A stretch of 64,000 nucleotides of DNA from Drosophila miranda (taxonomy: Eukaryota; Arthropoda; Insecta; Diptera; Drosophilidae): contig NC_046674.1 in NCBI RefSeq assembly GCF_003369915.1, positions 2,542,001-2,606,000 of the forward strand. The letters are read 5' to 3'. The notes under the pieces were generated by a model. That model was given only the letters and a program-made list of their open reading frames with translations, was not told where the DNA came from and ran no database searches. Shown here in pieces: positions 1 to 11,891 of this stretch. The stretch's first letter is position 1; every line of letters begins with the position of its first letter. A program made the translations under genes and the position numbers.

Positions 1-3000
1 GTTTTTGTTTATGGAAACGCGTGCGGTCAACAACAGCAACAAGCAGGAAAACAAGCCAAGGAGGAGTTTTCCTTACTTCATTCTGTTAAAGTCAATTAAT
101 TTGCCCATCGAATGTCGGAATGGCAGAATGGCAGAATGCTAGAGCAGAGGGAGTACTGCATCTGGCGCCCAATGGGGGAACGAGTTTCGCAAGGAGTACA
201 GGTCGTCAGGCCGGTTCTGGGATTTGTTTTAGTTGCCGCAGAAAGAGGCGCAGAGATGCAGCGAGACCCTGCCCCTGTGACCATGGCCCGGAGCCTAGAC
301 CTAGACAAGCTAAAGGTAAAGGAGTCTCCCCTACAAACAGAGACACCTTTGGACGCCCACACGGTTTCCCAGGATGCCGCTGGAGTCGGCCGCAGACGCC
401 ACCCAGCGTCTAGCCACGTGGGAAGTCTCTCTCCCTCTCTCTCCCTATGCCACTCTGTGCACCTTTTGTTCAGAGATAGTTTTCGCCATTCCGTATCCAA
501 ATCATGCACTCAATGTGTGACAACAAACAAAACACTTTGCAAATCTCAGCCGATTCAAAAATACACACAAATTCCAAGAAACATACGAGCATTTGTTTTC
601 AAAATATATAGTATGGCATGGTAGAGCAGAGCAGAGCAGGGCGGAGGCTCTTTAGTTTTTTTGGCTCAAGAAAACAAATTGAAAATGTCGCCCACACAGC
701 AGCATCGGAGGAGAACGGGCGTTGGAAAGCGGAAAAACCGGGTGGGAGGAGAAGTCCCCTTCCTCCCGCCTCCACCACAGACAGGTGGCAGCAGAATGGT
801 GGTGGGGGCGGGGGCGGTGTTCACCGATTAAGTGTCCCATAAATTCATTAATTTGTCGGGTTGCCTTAAAATATTTGTCAGCTTTATGGCGGCTTTTAAA
901 CATTAACAAACTAATGCTGCGAAAATTAATACAAAATAAATTCCGAGAGTTGTGAAAAGTTCAAAGGAGAGAGCAAGGAGGTGCCAAGGGGTGCTTCTTT
1001 GTGGTGAGCAGTGTGGGGCAGTGTCGTTATGGGTGTTTGGGGCATTTAAATTTAGCGGAAAACAAAAAGAAAGACGACGGCAGCGGATCAGCCGATCATT
1101 GAACGACGAGTCGAGTGAATGAATCAGAACCAAAATAGAAGCCATCGGACGGTGGGCACCACAGTTGGCGATATTTATATGAGAAGATACCCTGGACAAT
1201 GGGGAGGGGGCATGATGCTTCGAGCAGCTGTTCGATTCGAAAGGGAGTCCCAATAGAGGAGATGGGATGGCAGGGTACAGAAGGGTGCTCTGTTACGGTA
1301 GGTGTCCTTCCACGAGATGCTTTCCGAAGTACTCTTGGCGGTTAAGAGGTATTATTCTTAGAACTCCAGTCTCTTGTATCCCCTGTCGTCCTTTACTCTG
1401 AATTAATGATAGAATTTTGTAGTTCGGAGAAATTCTGAGAATATTCAAATCCAACTATAGAGTATTTTCAATGTTCCCTCTTGTATAATGCACTAAGGAA
1501 TCTTGTTTTAGATATACAAAATCGTACGATCTTTTACAGACAGATGCGATTCCTAGCGCCCCACCTCTGACGTTGCCACAACCCCCACCGTCCACCCCCC
1601 ACCCTCCACCATTTTCGACGAGCTATTTTAGTGGACAATTTGCAAATGTTTGGGAACCACTGGGGACCATTGGGGTCTGCTGCTGCTGCTGCTGCTGTTG
1701 CTGTGGGTGTGATTCGATAGTAGCCTATCGCTGGACGACGCGCCGTTCGTTCAATCGTCAGTCAATCGTCGGGAGGAGGGGTGGCCCACGCAGCAGTCTT
1801 TCAGTCATTCATTCACTCAGTCAGTCACTCACTTAGCCATTCTGTCACTTGTCTGTCCCATTAGCTGCCACACTTTGGGTCAGCGGCCCCCCCATCCATA
1901 ACGGATTCGCCGTCTCTTGGGTTTCGCTTGGGATTTTGGGGCTCTCTGGGGTCGTCGTCGTCGTCGTCGTCGGCGTCGTCGTGGGTTGATGGCTAATCCC
2001 ACCATATAAAGCGTTTAAGCAGCTTCTTGGCAACTCTGCACAAATTTATGCAAATTGCTGATTGAATTTACATTTTTTTTCTCTCTTTTTTTCCTCAAAG
2101 TTCGATTCGAAATTCTGGCATTGACGGGTTAGAGGGTGGGGTGGTGTGGCGGGGGCGGGGGCGACATATATGGCAACATGCTTTGCCTACGAAATGAATT
2201 CAATTTCTGAATCGAGAGCCAAAGATAGCCACAAAAAGTGTCGCGGGCAGACGCCATGAATCAAAAAATTGTATAAATCGTATCCGAAAGATCTTCCAAG
2301 CGCAAGAGTCAAGGTCTTTCCATCGCTGGCCACGGCCCACATCTTGACAGCTGTCTCCCGACCGCGGAGCAGAGCGGGGGGGAGGGGGAGGGGGAGGGGG
2401 ATCGGGTGTATAGGTAGCATAATTAACATGCGCCACAGAGATGCGATGCCAACGACTTGTCAGAGCCCCGTCGCCAGAGAAGCAACAAATCTATCTCTTC
2501 TCTCTCTGGTGGGTGTCTCCCGAGTGTGTTTCTTTTGTTTCTTTGATTTTCAGTTATGATTTTCGTTCTTTTCTGCTTCTAATCTTCATTGCACTCGCCC
2601 TTCAAGGGGCCCCCCCATTCGGCGGGGGGGCTATGCGATCTATGGCTCGGTGCGGGGGCGAGTTCTTCTTTTTTATGAGTTGTGCAGTTTTATGTTGGGT
2701 TTATCTTCGGCTGAGGGCCCCAGTGCTTACAGTGTAAACAAAGCGGAAAAATTAACTCGAATTTGTGTGGGAAAAAGGGAGGGAGAAGGAGAAGGAGGAG
2801 GGAGCAATTTCTATAAGCCAACAGTGGATGGAGAATACGAGTAGAATAGGAGGAGAGAGGATCTGGTGTCACAGCAGGAGTCCTTAGATGGAGGATTGCT
2901 CTTCAGTCTTTGGCAGAGGCTTTCGCACTAGAGTAGACATACCTCTAAGAGGTCAAAACTGAACAGGTAGAGGGGGAAGTGTATCTCTAGAACCAAATTT

Positions 3001-4045
3001 CAAGAGAAAACTATTGGAATCCCCTTTAGAAGCTTTGAACTTATGTTTATTCCAAGGCTCTTCAACATATTCCCGTGGAGACTTCCAACTATCATCTTTT
3101 CCCCAAGGGGTGATCTTTTGAAATGAGGTTTAACATATGGCTACCATTTCCGCAGTATAGAAATCGATTTCAAAACCTTTGAACTGGGTTTAGTTTCAGT
3201 GTTAAGCCTTAAGCTGGTTATTAGGGGGCCCGACCCCTGAGCACTCGCTTCGCCCACTCTCCTCGATCGCTTGCGGGACACGATGATGCTTTCGTGATAC
3301 TCTGGTGGACTTTGTACCCACCCAGAACAATCTCAAACATCTCAAACCATTCGACACGAGACTAGCCTCTTTAATTAGTGAACTTTTTTGGGACAGACCA
3401 AAACTTTCCTCATATCCGTCGTGCCCTCTCTCTGGGTAATGCCCAATGTCCAGAGCATTTAATTTGAGCAGATTGCAGAAACCTTACCACCGTTCACTTT
3501 CAGTTAACAAATCTCTGTCTCTCTCTTTCTGTCTCTTTCTGTCTCTCTGTCTGTGGCATGACCCCAATGTGGGCCACACGCACGATGTGGGAAACCGAAA
3601 CGAGAGAGCGGCGGGAGGGCGGGGAGGAGTTGGACAAAAAAATAGAAAGAACTTTTGCGCTTTTCATTAATAAAGTGCCGATGTCCGTCGGTCTGTCCGT
3701 CGGTCTGTGCCAGTAACACATATATTACATAGTAAAAGAGCAATCAAGTAAGTTGGTAGGTAGTCCACATACTTTAAGCCCTACTGGGGAACGGGAGAGA
3801 GCGAGCGAGAGTTACGAGGAGAACATTTTACGCGTAGCCTAGTAACTGGTTACATTTTTATGGCCTTTGGCCTGCCCCTACCCCCCAGATGGGGGGCCGC
3901 TAATGAAAAGAAATGAAGTCTGCGGCGAGAATGAACCGAAAATGAAAAAAACCAGTTGCATTGCCTGCCCCTCTGCCTGAAAGAGGAGGAAGTTCCCGCC
4001 GAAAAACGTGAAAAGGTTAGGCAACGACGACAATGATGATTTTTC

Positions 4046-4134
4046 CACCATACACCATACACCAGACATCATAGACCATAGACCATAGAGCATAGACCAT
4101 ACACCATACTCCATAGACCATACACCATGCCATG
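4046..4134. repeat. Degenerate ACCATA/ATAGACC minisatellite
   Basis: The stretch is built from variants of a 6-8 base motif, ccatag / accatac, repeated about a dozen times and ending in a ccatgccatgg palindrome. It is typical of the simple-sequence blocks scattered through this window. No coding role is visible. Confidence 0.8.
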
Positions 4135-4436
4135 GCCATGCGCGCGCGGATTCCACTTTATGAGCGTGGAATTTTCGTGGAAATGCTGCACTGGGGCTGT
4201 CAGTTTTGTTGCTTCATTGCGGAAACCATTCAAACGACAAATTTTGTTGGGGACACCCATGGAGATCCAAAAGAAAGAATGAATGAACGAAAGGAGGTGG
4301 GAAAAAGCAGTCTCTAAACGACGATTACCGGTGGAAAGAAAGGTGAGAGCTTTGCCGGCTGATGACAACATCGTTAGAGGCGGAACAGAAACAGAAAATA
4401 ACATTATTTTATGGCTGGTACATGTGACTGTGACCA

Positions 4437-4464
4437 CCCCCCCCCCCCCCCCCCCCCCCCCCCC
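4437..4464. repeat. Poly-C homopolymer, 28 nt
   Basis: This is an uninterrupted run of 28 C residues. Such runs are rare in flies and error-prone in sequencing, so the true length may differ. Confidence 0.85.
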
Positions 4465-6164
4465 TTACCAGAAAAGAAGATATTGCCACAGAAAAGTATG
4501 TTTTATGTTGAAATAAAGTCCCCAAAAAACACCACAGAAAGAGCAGAGCTTGTGGAAAGGCATAGATACAGATACAGATACAGACACCATGGTATGACAC
4601 TTTATTAATTACATATGATGGAACGGATGGACGGATGATGGGTAATCCTCTTTGGTAATCCCTGAAAACGAATGGTGGCGCCACGGGGACTAAGCCCACG
4701 GCTTCCTGTGCAGAGGAATGCAGGAAATGTTTGTCCCCATTGCGAGGCATCGAAAGCGAAATTGATTTATGGTCTCTTTTAGGGAAAAGTTCTTCTTGCA
4801 GGCTCCCAATAAACTTTCCCTCCCTTAAGTTTCCCTCAAACTTTCACTATAAACGCAAGTTTATGGATGTTTAACAAGCTGCTGCTGCTTCTGCTGCTTC
4901 TGCTGCTGCTGCGGCTGCTGCAGCAGAGGATAGATACATTTCCACCACCCTTGGGGGAAAAGTTCAAAAGCTGTGCCGCAAACGGCGCTCCTCCCCCTCT
5001 GATAAGCAGCGACAATTGCTTTTGGGGCAGCATCAGCACCATCAGCCGCGACACATCCCACGAGGCCGTGGGCCAAAAATAGCAAACACCAACCAGAGCC
5101 ATCCACAGCACGGCCAATAAACCTCAAATTATATGTGTCTACACGGGCGAAACATCAGACCCAGAGAGCGATATATAGAATAGACAACGCGACACATTAA
5201 AACAAATTGAAATTACCAAATGCATCTATGAAATTTATTGCATGACACTCACAGACGACCAACAGACAGACATAGAGACAGACGGACAGACAGGCAGGGG
5301 GGATAGCAGCCAGCAGACAACAGTCAGAATTTATAAACATCAATCTACTCAATCCTCACACGATTTTCAGGCCAGTTTACCGACATACACACATACATAT
5401 GTACGTACATATATCGTATCCCCCAAATCAACAACAACAACAACAACAACAGTACGAGTGTATCCCCCAAAGTTCTCGTCTGCAGCCGAAAATTTATTTT
5501 TAATATTATTTTTCGTAGCCGATTTTTCGTCTGTTGGCGCTGCTGCTGCTGCTACCACTGCCACTGCCACTGCCGTTCGTTCGAATCGAAAAACACAATA
5601 AATTAAGAATATTTATTTGTTTGCGGTAATTGTGCGAATAATTGATGATTATGGTGCTCCATTCCCCCACCAACACCCCCACCCCCACCCGCTCCCCCTT
5701 CATTCTCACTGGCAAGAGTCGACTGCAGCTGTCCGACTCCTCCGCGTGGAGCCTCCTGCAGCTGTCCGAATGATGCGTTGCATTGCTCCGCGCTCCGATG
5801 CGTTGCCGAGTGTTGAATGGTTTTTAATTAATTTCGAATTCCGACAAAAAGTTATATAAAGTTGACCCCATCATTATAGTAAATCTGAATATGCGATGGG
5901 GGGGTCGGTCTCTGCAAATTGAATGTTGACAGCCATTACTATACATTCGTTGCGCTTCGTTGATCCAGTTTATCCAGATTAATCAGATCAAATAATTTTT
6001 GAGTCGGAAAATGACCCAAAAATCTGTTCTTAGCCTAACGAAACGGAAGAAACATATAAACATAGATATTCATGCCTGTAGCCCGATGTTCAACAGTCCC
6101 TTCCTCCCACAGCTTGAATGTCTGACAGATCCCCATATTCCACTGGACTTATCAAGGCATTTGA

Positions 6165-6236
6165 TCCCATATTGTCTAGTGGTTAGGATACCCGGCTCTC
6201 ACCCGGGAGGCCCGGGTTCAATTCCCGGTATGGGAA
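6165..6236 (+). tRNA. tRNA-Glu (anticodon CTC)
   Basis: This 72-nt gene folds as a complete cloverleaf. The acceptor stem is TCCCATA (6165-6171) paired with TATGGGA (6229-6235), followed by discriminator A at 6236. The anticodon stem is CCCGG/CCGGG around a seven-base loop, with CTC at 6198-6200 reading GAG codons. The T arm has stem CCGGG/CCCGG and a TTCAATT loop. Internal A and B boxes are intact (TAGTGGTTAGGAT and GGTTCAATTC). No intron and no encoded CCA are present, as expected for a eukaryote. It is transcribed by RNA polymerase III, and a T7 terminator follows at 6252-6258. Confidence 0.97.
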
Positions 6237-6251
6237 ACTGTGAAAAGTTTC

Positions 6252-6258
6252 TTTTTTT
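6252..6258 (+). terminator. Pol III oligo-T terminator of tRNA-Glu
   Basis: A run of seven T residues begins 16 nt after the tRNA 3' end, with a second T5 run shortly after. Oligo-T tracts of four or more on the non-template strand end RNA polymerase III transcription. Confidence 0.85.
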
Positions 6259-6447
6259 CCCCTTTTTGTACCCAGATATCACAGGGATATCACACCTCTC
6301 TCACCTCTCACAAAAGAAGAAAATCTGTTGCATCCGCAATTTGAAAATTTGGAAAACGAAAAACTCAGAATCATTGAGAATGACCGTATCTACCAGATTT
6401 GCCGAATCTGGATCCGATGTGATTATTACTATAGTCAGAAGGAAGAA

Positions 6448-6664
6448 ATGAAATTGCAGTGGCTACGCCTACCCCTTTCCACGCTCGTAATCATTCTCTC
6501 TCTCACACTCTTCCTCGTGCAGTGTGCGCCCTCCCGCGTAGGTGAGCGAAATATATGTAGACACAAAAAAAACATAGAAATACACCTAGCTAAAAATTTG
6601 TTAGCAACACTCATTCCAATCAGGTCCCATTTTGGATGACTTAAAGGAATTATTGAATTATTGA
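6448..6664 (+). CDS. Candidate 44-aa secreted peptide, two exons
   Basis: The family is not recognised. Exon 1 (6448-6541) opens with an ATG and encodes a textbook signal peptide: MKLQW, a basic residue, then a long Leu/Ile/Val core (residues 10-24) ending VQC-APS. A GTGAGC donor follows at 6542 and an 82-nt intron ends in CAATCAG at 6623. Exon 2 (6624-6664) joins in phase 1 and encodes GPILDDLKELLNY and a TGA stop. The mature peptide would be about 17-20 residues, with a short amphipathic acidic helix at its C terminus. It lies 190 nt upstream of the sneaky start on the same strand. Small two-exon genes of this layout are common among fly seminal-fluid and immune peptides. Without transcript or conservation data the gene is a prediction; exon 1 could also belong to another splice form. 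Confidence 0.5.
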
Positions 6665-6854
6665 ATTAAGTTTGAAATTGGAACAATCGAATTTCTTAGA
6701 CGATTCTCAATTCGTTGTATGAAAAAATCTGTTTTCCAAAGACCTTTCTTGAATTTTCCCCCCCCCCCCCACCCCCATTTAGCTTTAGCTTTCTTTGACT
6801 TTCAAGTCTCTTTTCTCACATAGAAATATACATTTCTTTCTATCTCTCTTAATA

Positions 6855-9800
6855 ATGAGTAATTCTGAAGATGATACTCGAGACACACGCGGCCGTGACA
6901 CACGTGAGAAAAAGAAGTACTGGAGTTACTATAGGGGCCCGAGCAAGTCGATGCCCCGAAAGACACAGCATCGGGAGCGTATGGCCTCAAAGAGAGTGCA
7001 CGTTAAAGAAGAAGACTCTGAAAACGATGAAGACATAAAACAGGAGACAAAATGGAATCTACGGTCTTCTAGCACCGAAGGAGAGGCTGCCATCTATCAA
7101 CTGCATCCGGAGTCGGAGGAACAAGTCCCTGAACACTATCCCTCAAGGGACAGCTTTTCGGTTTCTGGCTGGGATCGTCGGGACAAAATTACGCTCTATA
7201 TGATTGCGGGCTATGTGCTGGGCATTCTCCTGGTGCTCATCTGGTACTATCGCCATCCGCGGCGAGCCAGTCTGGACCTCACCGAGAAGTGGCTGCTCAT
7301 TGTCCTCCTGTTCCTTTTTATGATGATCCTTGGATACAGTCGAGCAGCGAGGTATATATCCAAGGTATCCGTAATCCCAAAGCTACTCCCGATCTCCAAT
7401 ATCTTTCCCAGATGCGTTGTGGCATTGATCTTTCCCACTTTGGGCAGCCATCGAGGACGAGCTCTTCTGATAGCATTGGCCTTTTTTGTGGCAGGCACTG
7501 GACCCGTGATGAACATCATTCGAAACATCGACATCATGGGCCACAGTCTCTCCTGCGGCCAGAGCCGTTTGCGGCAGGCCCTCACTCCCATGCAGGATAT
7601 CATGGGGCAGCCCATCAATATCGTAGAGCACTCTGTTCAGGGGACCATCACGGAGGTGCGAAAGATCATGGAGAGTCTGGATAAGGTCTTGAAGCATCTG
7701 GAGGAACCAATCGCTGAGATTCGTAGGTGAATCTTGCTTCCAATGCTTTTCGATTGTAATGTAATGTAATCACTTTTCAGATGCCAATTTCAAGTCCTGT
7801 GGCGAGTGGTTGCGCCTACAGCAGGGCACCTTTGAGCAGCAGATGGGCACACCGTATGATCGCTGCCTTGGGGCAGGATCCGTCAGCACCCACGATTGCC
7901 AAACCAAATTCGGGGCCAAGCGGAAGGAGTGCAATGTCAAAGATCGCTTTGTTTGGTTCTGCGAGAATCTCAAGCCAATGGCCAGCTTTTTTGAGCGCAA
8001 TGTCCAGCTGCATCACGAGATCTTTGAAGAGATCTTTCAACGTAGGTCTGGCCTCCTTTGAGTGATGATTCATCCTACTCGTTTCTCTCAGGTTCGAAGC
8101 AGAGTTTCATCAATATTCGAAAAATGTTTGTGGTGGGCATTACCTTCGTAGGCAAGCAAAAGATAAATGGAACGAATGACTCCTTGGGAAGGGACAGCGA
8201 TGTGATACTCGAGCACGAGATCGGCAGAACCTTGGAGGCCCAGAGGCGTGCGTTTATCCTATTCTTTGTATGCCTCGATCTGGTGGTTTTCATCCTCGTG
8301 TTTACTGTCATCCTGCGATCCATTTACTTTCGAATGCTGTATCTGGGAAACCACAACTTTAACAATGTGTATATAACGCACGCCTTCTACGTCTACGACA
8401 GGAGGAGTGAGCCATTCGGGATTCTTCCACTGCATTCGGTCGAAAACATCAAATTTGTGAAGGTATGCTCTACATCTTCCCTTCCATTCAAAGGTAATCT
8501 GTTAGTATTTTTCCCGCAGATAACTTCCCTCCGTTTGCTGCCTGAAGAGTTCCAGATAATGACACGTTCCATACTCTTCTTATTTATCACTGGCATGCAG
8601 CTTTTTCTGATATGTTTCGTGGACTACTGTCTTTATACAATGCTGTCCATGATGTCCCATCACGCACACCAAACGGCGGGTCTCAAACGTGAGTTCAGGC
8701 TAAGATATTCGTAGATGTACTGACCAATCCTATATCTATATCCTTAAGCTCCTGCATACACGAGAATTGTGATCACCAAGGGTGGCATGATCGGAGATAT
8801 ACTCCGTTCCCTGGTCCGTGCCTTCGAGCCCTATGCCAAGAACTTGGATGTGGGGACAGAAAAGTGTCTGCCAGTGCCAGGAGAGCCGAATATATTCCGC
8901 TACTACGAAGTATTGGTGCTCTGTGTCCTGGCCTGGCTTCTCCTAATCTGGGAGCCCTACAGCCTTCGTGTGCGACATTGGGTCATGGCCGTTTTTTATC
9001 CAATCGATGCATATCGAAGAGTCAGGCACTTGCATCATCGCATAACGGAAGAGAGAAGTGAGTGCAGAGATCTATCCATCTGTCTATCGAGTATACATAG
9101 ATCTTCTATCATCTCTTATCCCCAGTGACTTTTATCAAGAATTCCCGACGCAGAGTTCGTTCCTTGTATCTCTATTCAGACGGCAATCAATTTATGTATC
9201 TCTCTTGGTTTAGTTCTCTAAAGATCTGGTGGGTTTTTACCTCTAGAATATCTCTGATCGCTCTGGCTAGCAGTTTGAAATCATTTTCAGGTGCCTTAGC
9301 GGTTGTCCTTCCTCTTTTGTTTGCAAAACATGCGTCATCTGCACCAAAGCCTTGACCACGTAAGTCTTTTATTCCATCCATCTGTGATCTATCCGATCAT
9401 TCTGACCTTCTTCTCGATCTTTCAGAATGGATCATATCTATTGTGACACGCCCAATTGCAGAGGAGTCTATTGCCAAAGGTGTTTCATCGACTCGAATAA
9501 CCACTGCATTCTGTGCAATCCACCGAGCCTGTACTGGGACTACAGTGATGTATCGGAGACCGAAGAGTCTTCTGATGCTGCCGATGATAATAATGATGAT
9601 CTTGTTGATGATAAGCATGTTGATATCAAGCATGTGGATGCTAAGCATGTTGATATCAAGCATGTTGAGGATAAGCATGTGGATGCTAAGCATGTTGATG
9701 CCAAGCATGTTGATGCCAAGCATGTTGATGCTAAGCATGTTGATGATAAACATGTGGATAATAATCATGTGGATGATAAGCATGTGGATAATAATCGTGT

Positions 9801-9882
9801 CGATAATAATCGTGTTGATAATAATCGTGTTGGTTCTGTTTCCGATGAACCGAAAAAGAGTATATATAAGAGTAGAATGTGA
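6855..9882 (+). CDS. snky: Sneaky/DCST1-like DC-STAMP sperm membrane protein with RING and repeat tail
   Basis: The exons are 6855-7722, 7781-8041, 8092-8462, 8520-8688, 8749-9057, 9126-9165, 9291-9359 and 9426-9882, giving 847 aa in frame. A charged N-terminal region of about 110 residues precedes membrane segments near 112-131, 146-160, 203-222, 430-451, 517-540 and 608-625. The GPVMNI...SLSCG stretch (216-235), the FNNVYI...DRR stretch and the CLP(V/Q)P stretch match the DC-STAMP domain of animal DCST1. A C4C4 RING follows, with Cys 687/690, 702/707, 712/715 and 723/726, then a tail with 15 KHVD-type repeats. In D. melanogaster, Sneaky is a sperm protein needed for breakdown of the sperm plasma membrane after entry into the egg. 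The ATG at 6855 was chosen as the first in the frame. The donor of the 40-nt exon 6 is uncertain: GTATCT at 9166 gives the shorter, DCST1-like spacing, but GTGGGT at 9229 also keeps frame. The paralogue DCST2 (CG6845) is the main alternative. Confidence 0.82.
9610..9834 (+). repeat. Coding 15-bp tandem repeat (KHVD units) in the sneaky tail
   Basis: Fifteen consecutive 15-bp units encode five-residue blocks of the form xKHVD, decaying to NNHVD and NNRVD/NNRVG at the 3' end. The reading frame stays open because the unit is a multiple of three. The repeat lies after the RING domain, in the part of the protein that family members usually lack. Confidence 0.95.
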
Positions 9883-11864
9883 GGAATATTTATGATGATC
9901 TTTTTAAAAGAATATATATCTTTATAGCCTTTATAATCTTTATAAAGTTTCTCTCCCAGTGCGGCTTAGCGGTTAAGAGTGGGTTCCGTCTCAGTCCTGT
10001 ACGCTAATGAAGCAAACCACCACTTTTCTCGCTATCTGTCCGGCTCCAGCTCTCTTCGGGAGAGAGTACCGAGTATCGTGGTGACGCGGAACGTGAGACT
10101 CCTGACAGACAACACTCCGACTGGTTGTTCCTTCCTCTTTCATTCCTTCCTTCTGTTATTCGTTTCGTTCATTCCCTTTCTGATCGAATCGCATTCCTTT
10201 CAATGGTTCTGTCAAAGTTATTGCCAAAGTTTTCTTTTAATTTCGACAAAAAGGTATAAACTGTGTGTTTATTCCCGAATCCTACTTTATCCTTCAAGTA
10301 ATTTTCTACTACATTAACTAATTCCGCTATCCCTAGCCCTAACCTTCTTCCTTCTTTAATCCCAAATAACTTTTGGTATAATTTTCTAATTCAATTGGGA
10401 AAACAAACCCCAAACTTTCGTGGAGCGAGAGTTGGGAGGATATGTCGACCTGGGGGCAGATCAGATCAGGTCGCAGTCGGTGTCAGTGTCGGAGGCGGTG
10501 TGGGGGTGGGGACTGGGGGTTTTGGGTCTGAGTTACGAGAGGGTTGCCAGAACAGCGTCCCCCCCTCGAAAGCGTGCAGATTTTACGAGCCGTCCTGCCA
10601 ACTGAAAGTAAACTACAAATGTTTACACAACTCCTACACCTACCCCGGACAGTGGGGATGGGATCCCTATTACCATCCTCTCCTGTCGTATCGTATCCTC
10701 TAAAAGGCATGCAACACAGTAGGCGGGACCAGGAGGCGTACGTACTCCGTTGGATGGGCTTGTCTCCGGCTAAAGTTGTTGCAAAAATTGAAAAACTTTT
10801 GCCGTCTTTTCCTGTTTTTTTTTCTATTTTTTTTTACGAGTATGATGATGATGAGGCCTTCGCCGCTCCTCGATGAAAATGCCTATTCTACAGGAGGCGG
10901 CACGCCTACACCCCATCCATCCAGCCCCTCCTCTACGTCGAAAGATCCCACCCAAGAAGTAGGGCAAATAAATATAAAATTCGGCGAAAAGTTTTCCACA
11001 CGTCTGACTGCCAGACAGCCTTCCTCTCGTTCCTTCCGTTCCATCCGTTCCTGCCTTCCTGCCTGTCTTTCGGTAACAAGTTTCTGGCAAGTGAAATAGG
11101 TTTTCATTCTCAAGTGAGTTTGCGGAGGGAGTGCGAGAGGCAACTGTCGAGCTACTTAAGCCTCACAGATACAAATGTATCTTTTGCCTTTCAAACTCCA
11201 AACTGCAAGCACAATTTACAGAGGCATTAAGGCACTTCTCCATCTCCATCTCCATCTCCAACTGCTTCTCCTTCAACGACTTCAGGCAGTGTGGCTTAAG
11301 GCAGTCTTAGGGGTCCTGGTCCTGGTCCTGGTCCTGCTGCTGCATGTGTGGAGGATTTGCATTTTGCTCGCCGTCTAATTGTGTGGAAAATTGTAAGAAA
11401 ATAATACGCCCAAATGCAAATGCAAACCTCACTCACGTCCTCTCCTCTTGAATAAATATTTAAGCGATTGCGAATCCCGAATTTCCATTCAATTGTCGAG
11501 GACTTTCAGTGGGGCTCTGCGGTTGTTTGAGGCGGCTCCGGGGTCTAATCAGGCGCCTCGCCCCGCCTCGAACGCTTCTCGGATTACAAGCGTTTTCCGC
11601 ACTCTGCGGTTTAGCAATTCTGTTAAAGATACAAAGCTCTGATACGCGACGGAACAATGCGAATGCGAAATGTGAAATGTTGTGTGAGGTGAGAACAAAG
11701 CGCTCTGCTCCGCTTTGCTCTAAACCACAAAACGGGGCAAAGAAACGAGATGCGAGATACAAGATACGAGTTTGTGTAGCGAGAGGGAATGATTCGAGTG
11801 GCGAGTGGCGAGTGTGTGCAGCGATAAGGGGCACAAAGAGCCAATGAGTACGCGGAATTTGCAT

Positions 11865-11891
11865 GCACACACACACACACACACACACACA
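11865..11891. repeat. (CA)n microsatellite
   Basis: An uninterrupted CA dinucleotide run of about 13 units. A similar run lies at 15143-15167. Confidence 0.9.

Larger units (their letters stand above)
1..6164. other. Non-coding, repeat-rich upstream region
   Basis: No supported gene was seen. Open frames here are short, lack family features and mostly run through simple repeats. The interval holds a CTG run near 1677-1704, a GTC run at 1951-1982, a GGGGGA-type run near 2377-2400, a degenerate ACCATA minisatellite at 4046-4134, a 28-nt poly-C at 4437-4464, CTG/CTT repeats near 4878-4923 and a CAA run at 5428-5451. Between these are AT-rich stretches of ordinary fly intergenic character. Enhancers or distant exons of a gene outside the window cannot be excluded. 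Confidence 0.6.

Noticed and set aside
5999..6451. 150-codon plus-strand ORF overlapping the tRNA-Glu
   Set aside because: It reads straight through the tRNA gene, lacks protein-like features and has no splice or start support.
9960..10010. tRNA-like A box near TTAGCGGTTAAGAG
   Set aside because: No acceptor or T stem can be formed and the B-box-like sequence is far too close, so it is not a tRNA gene.
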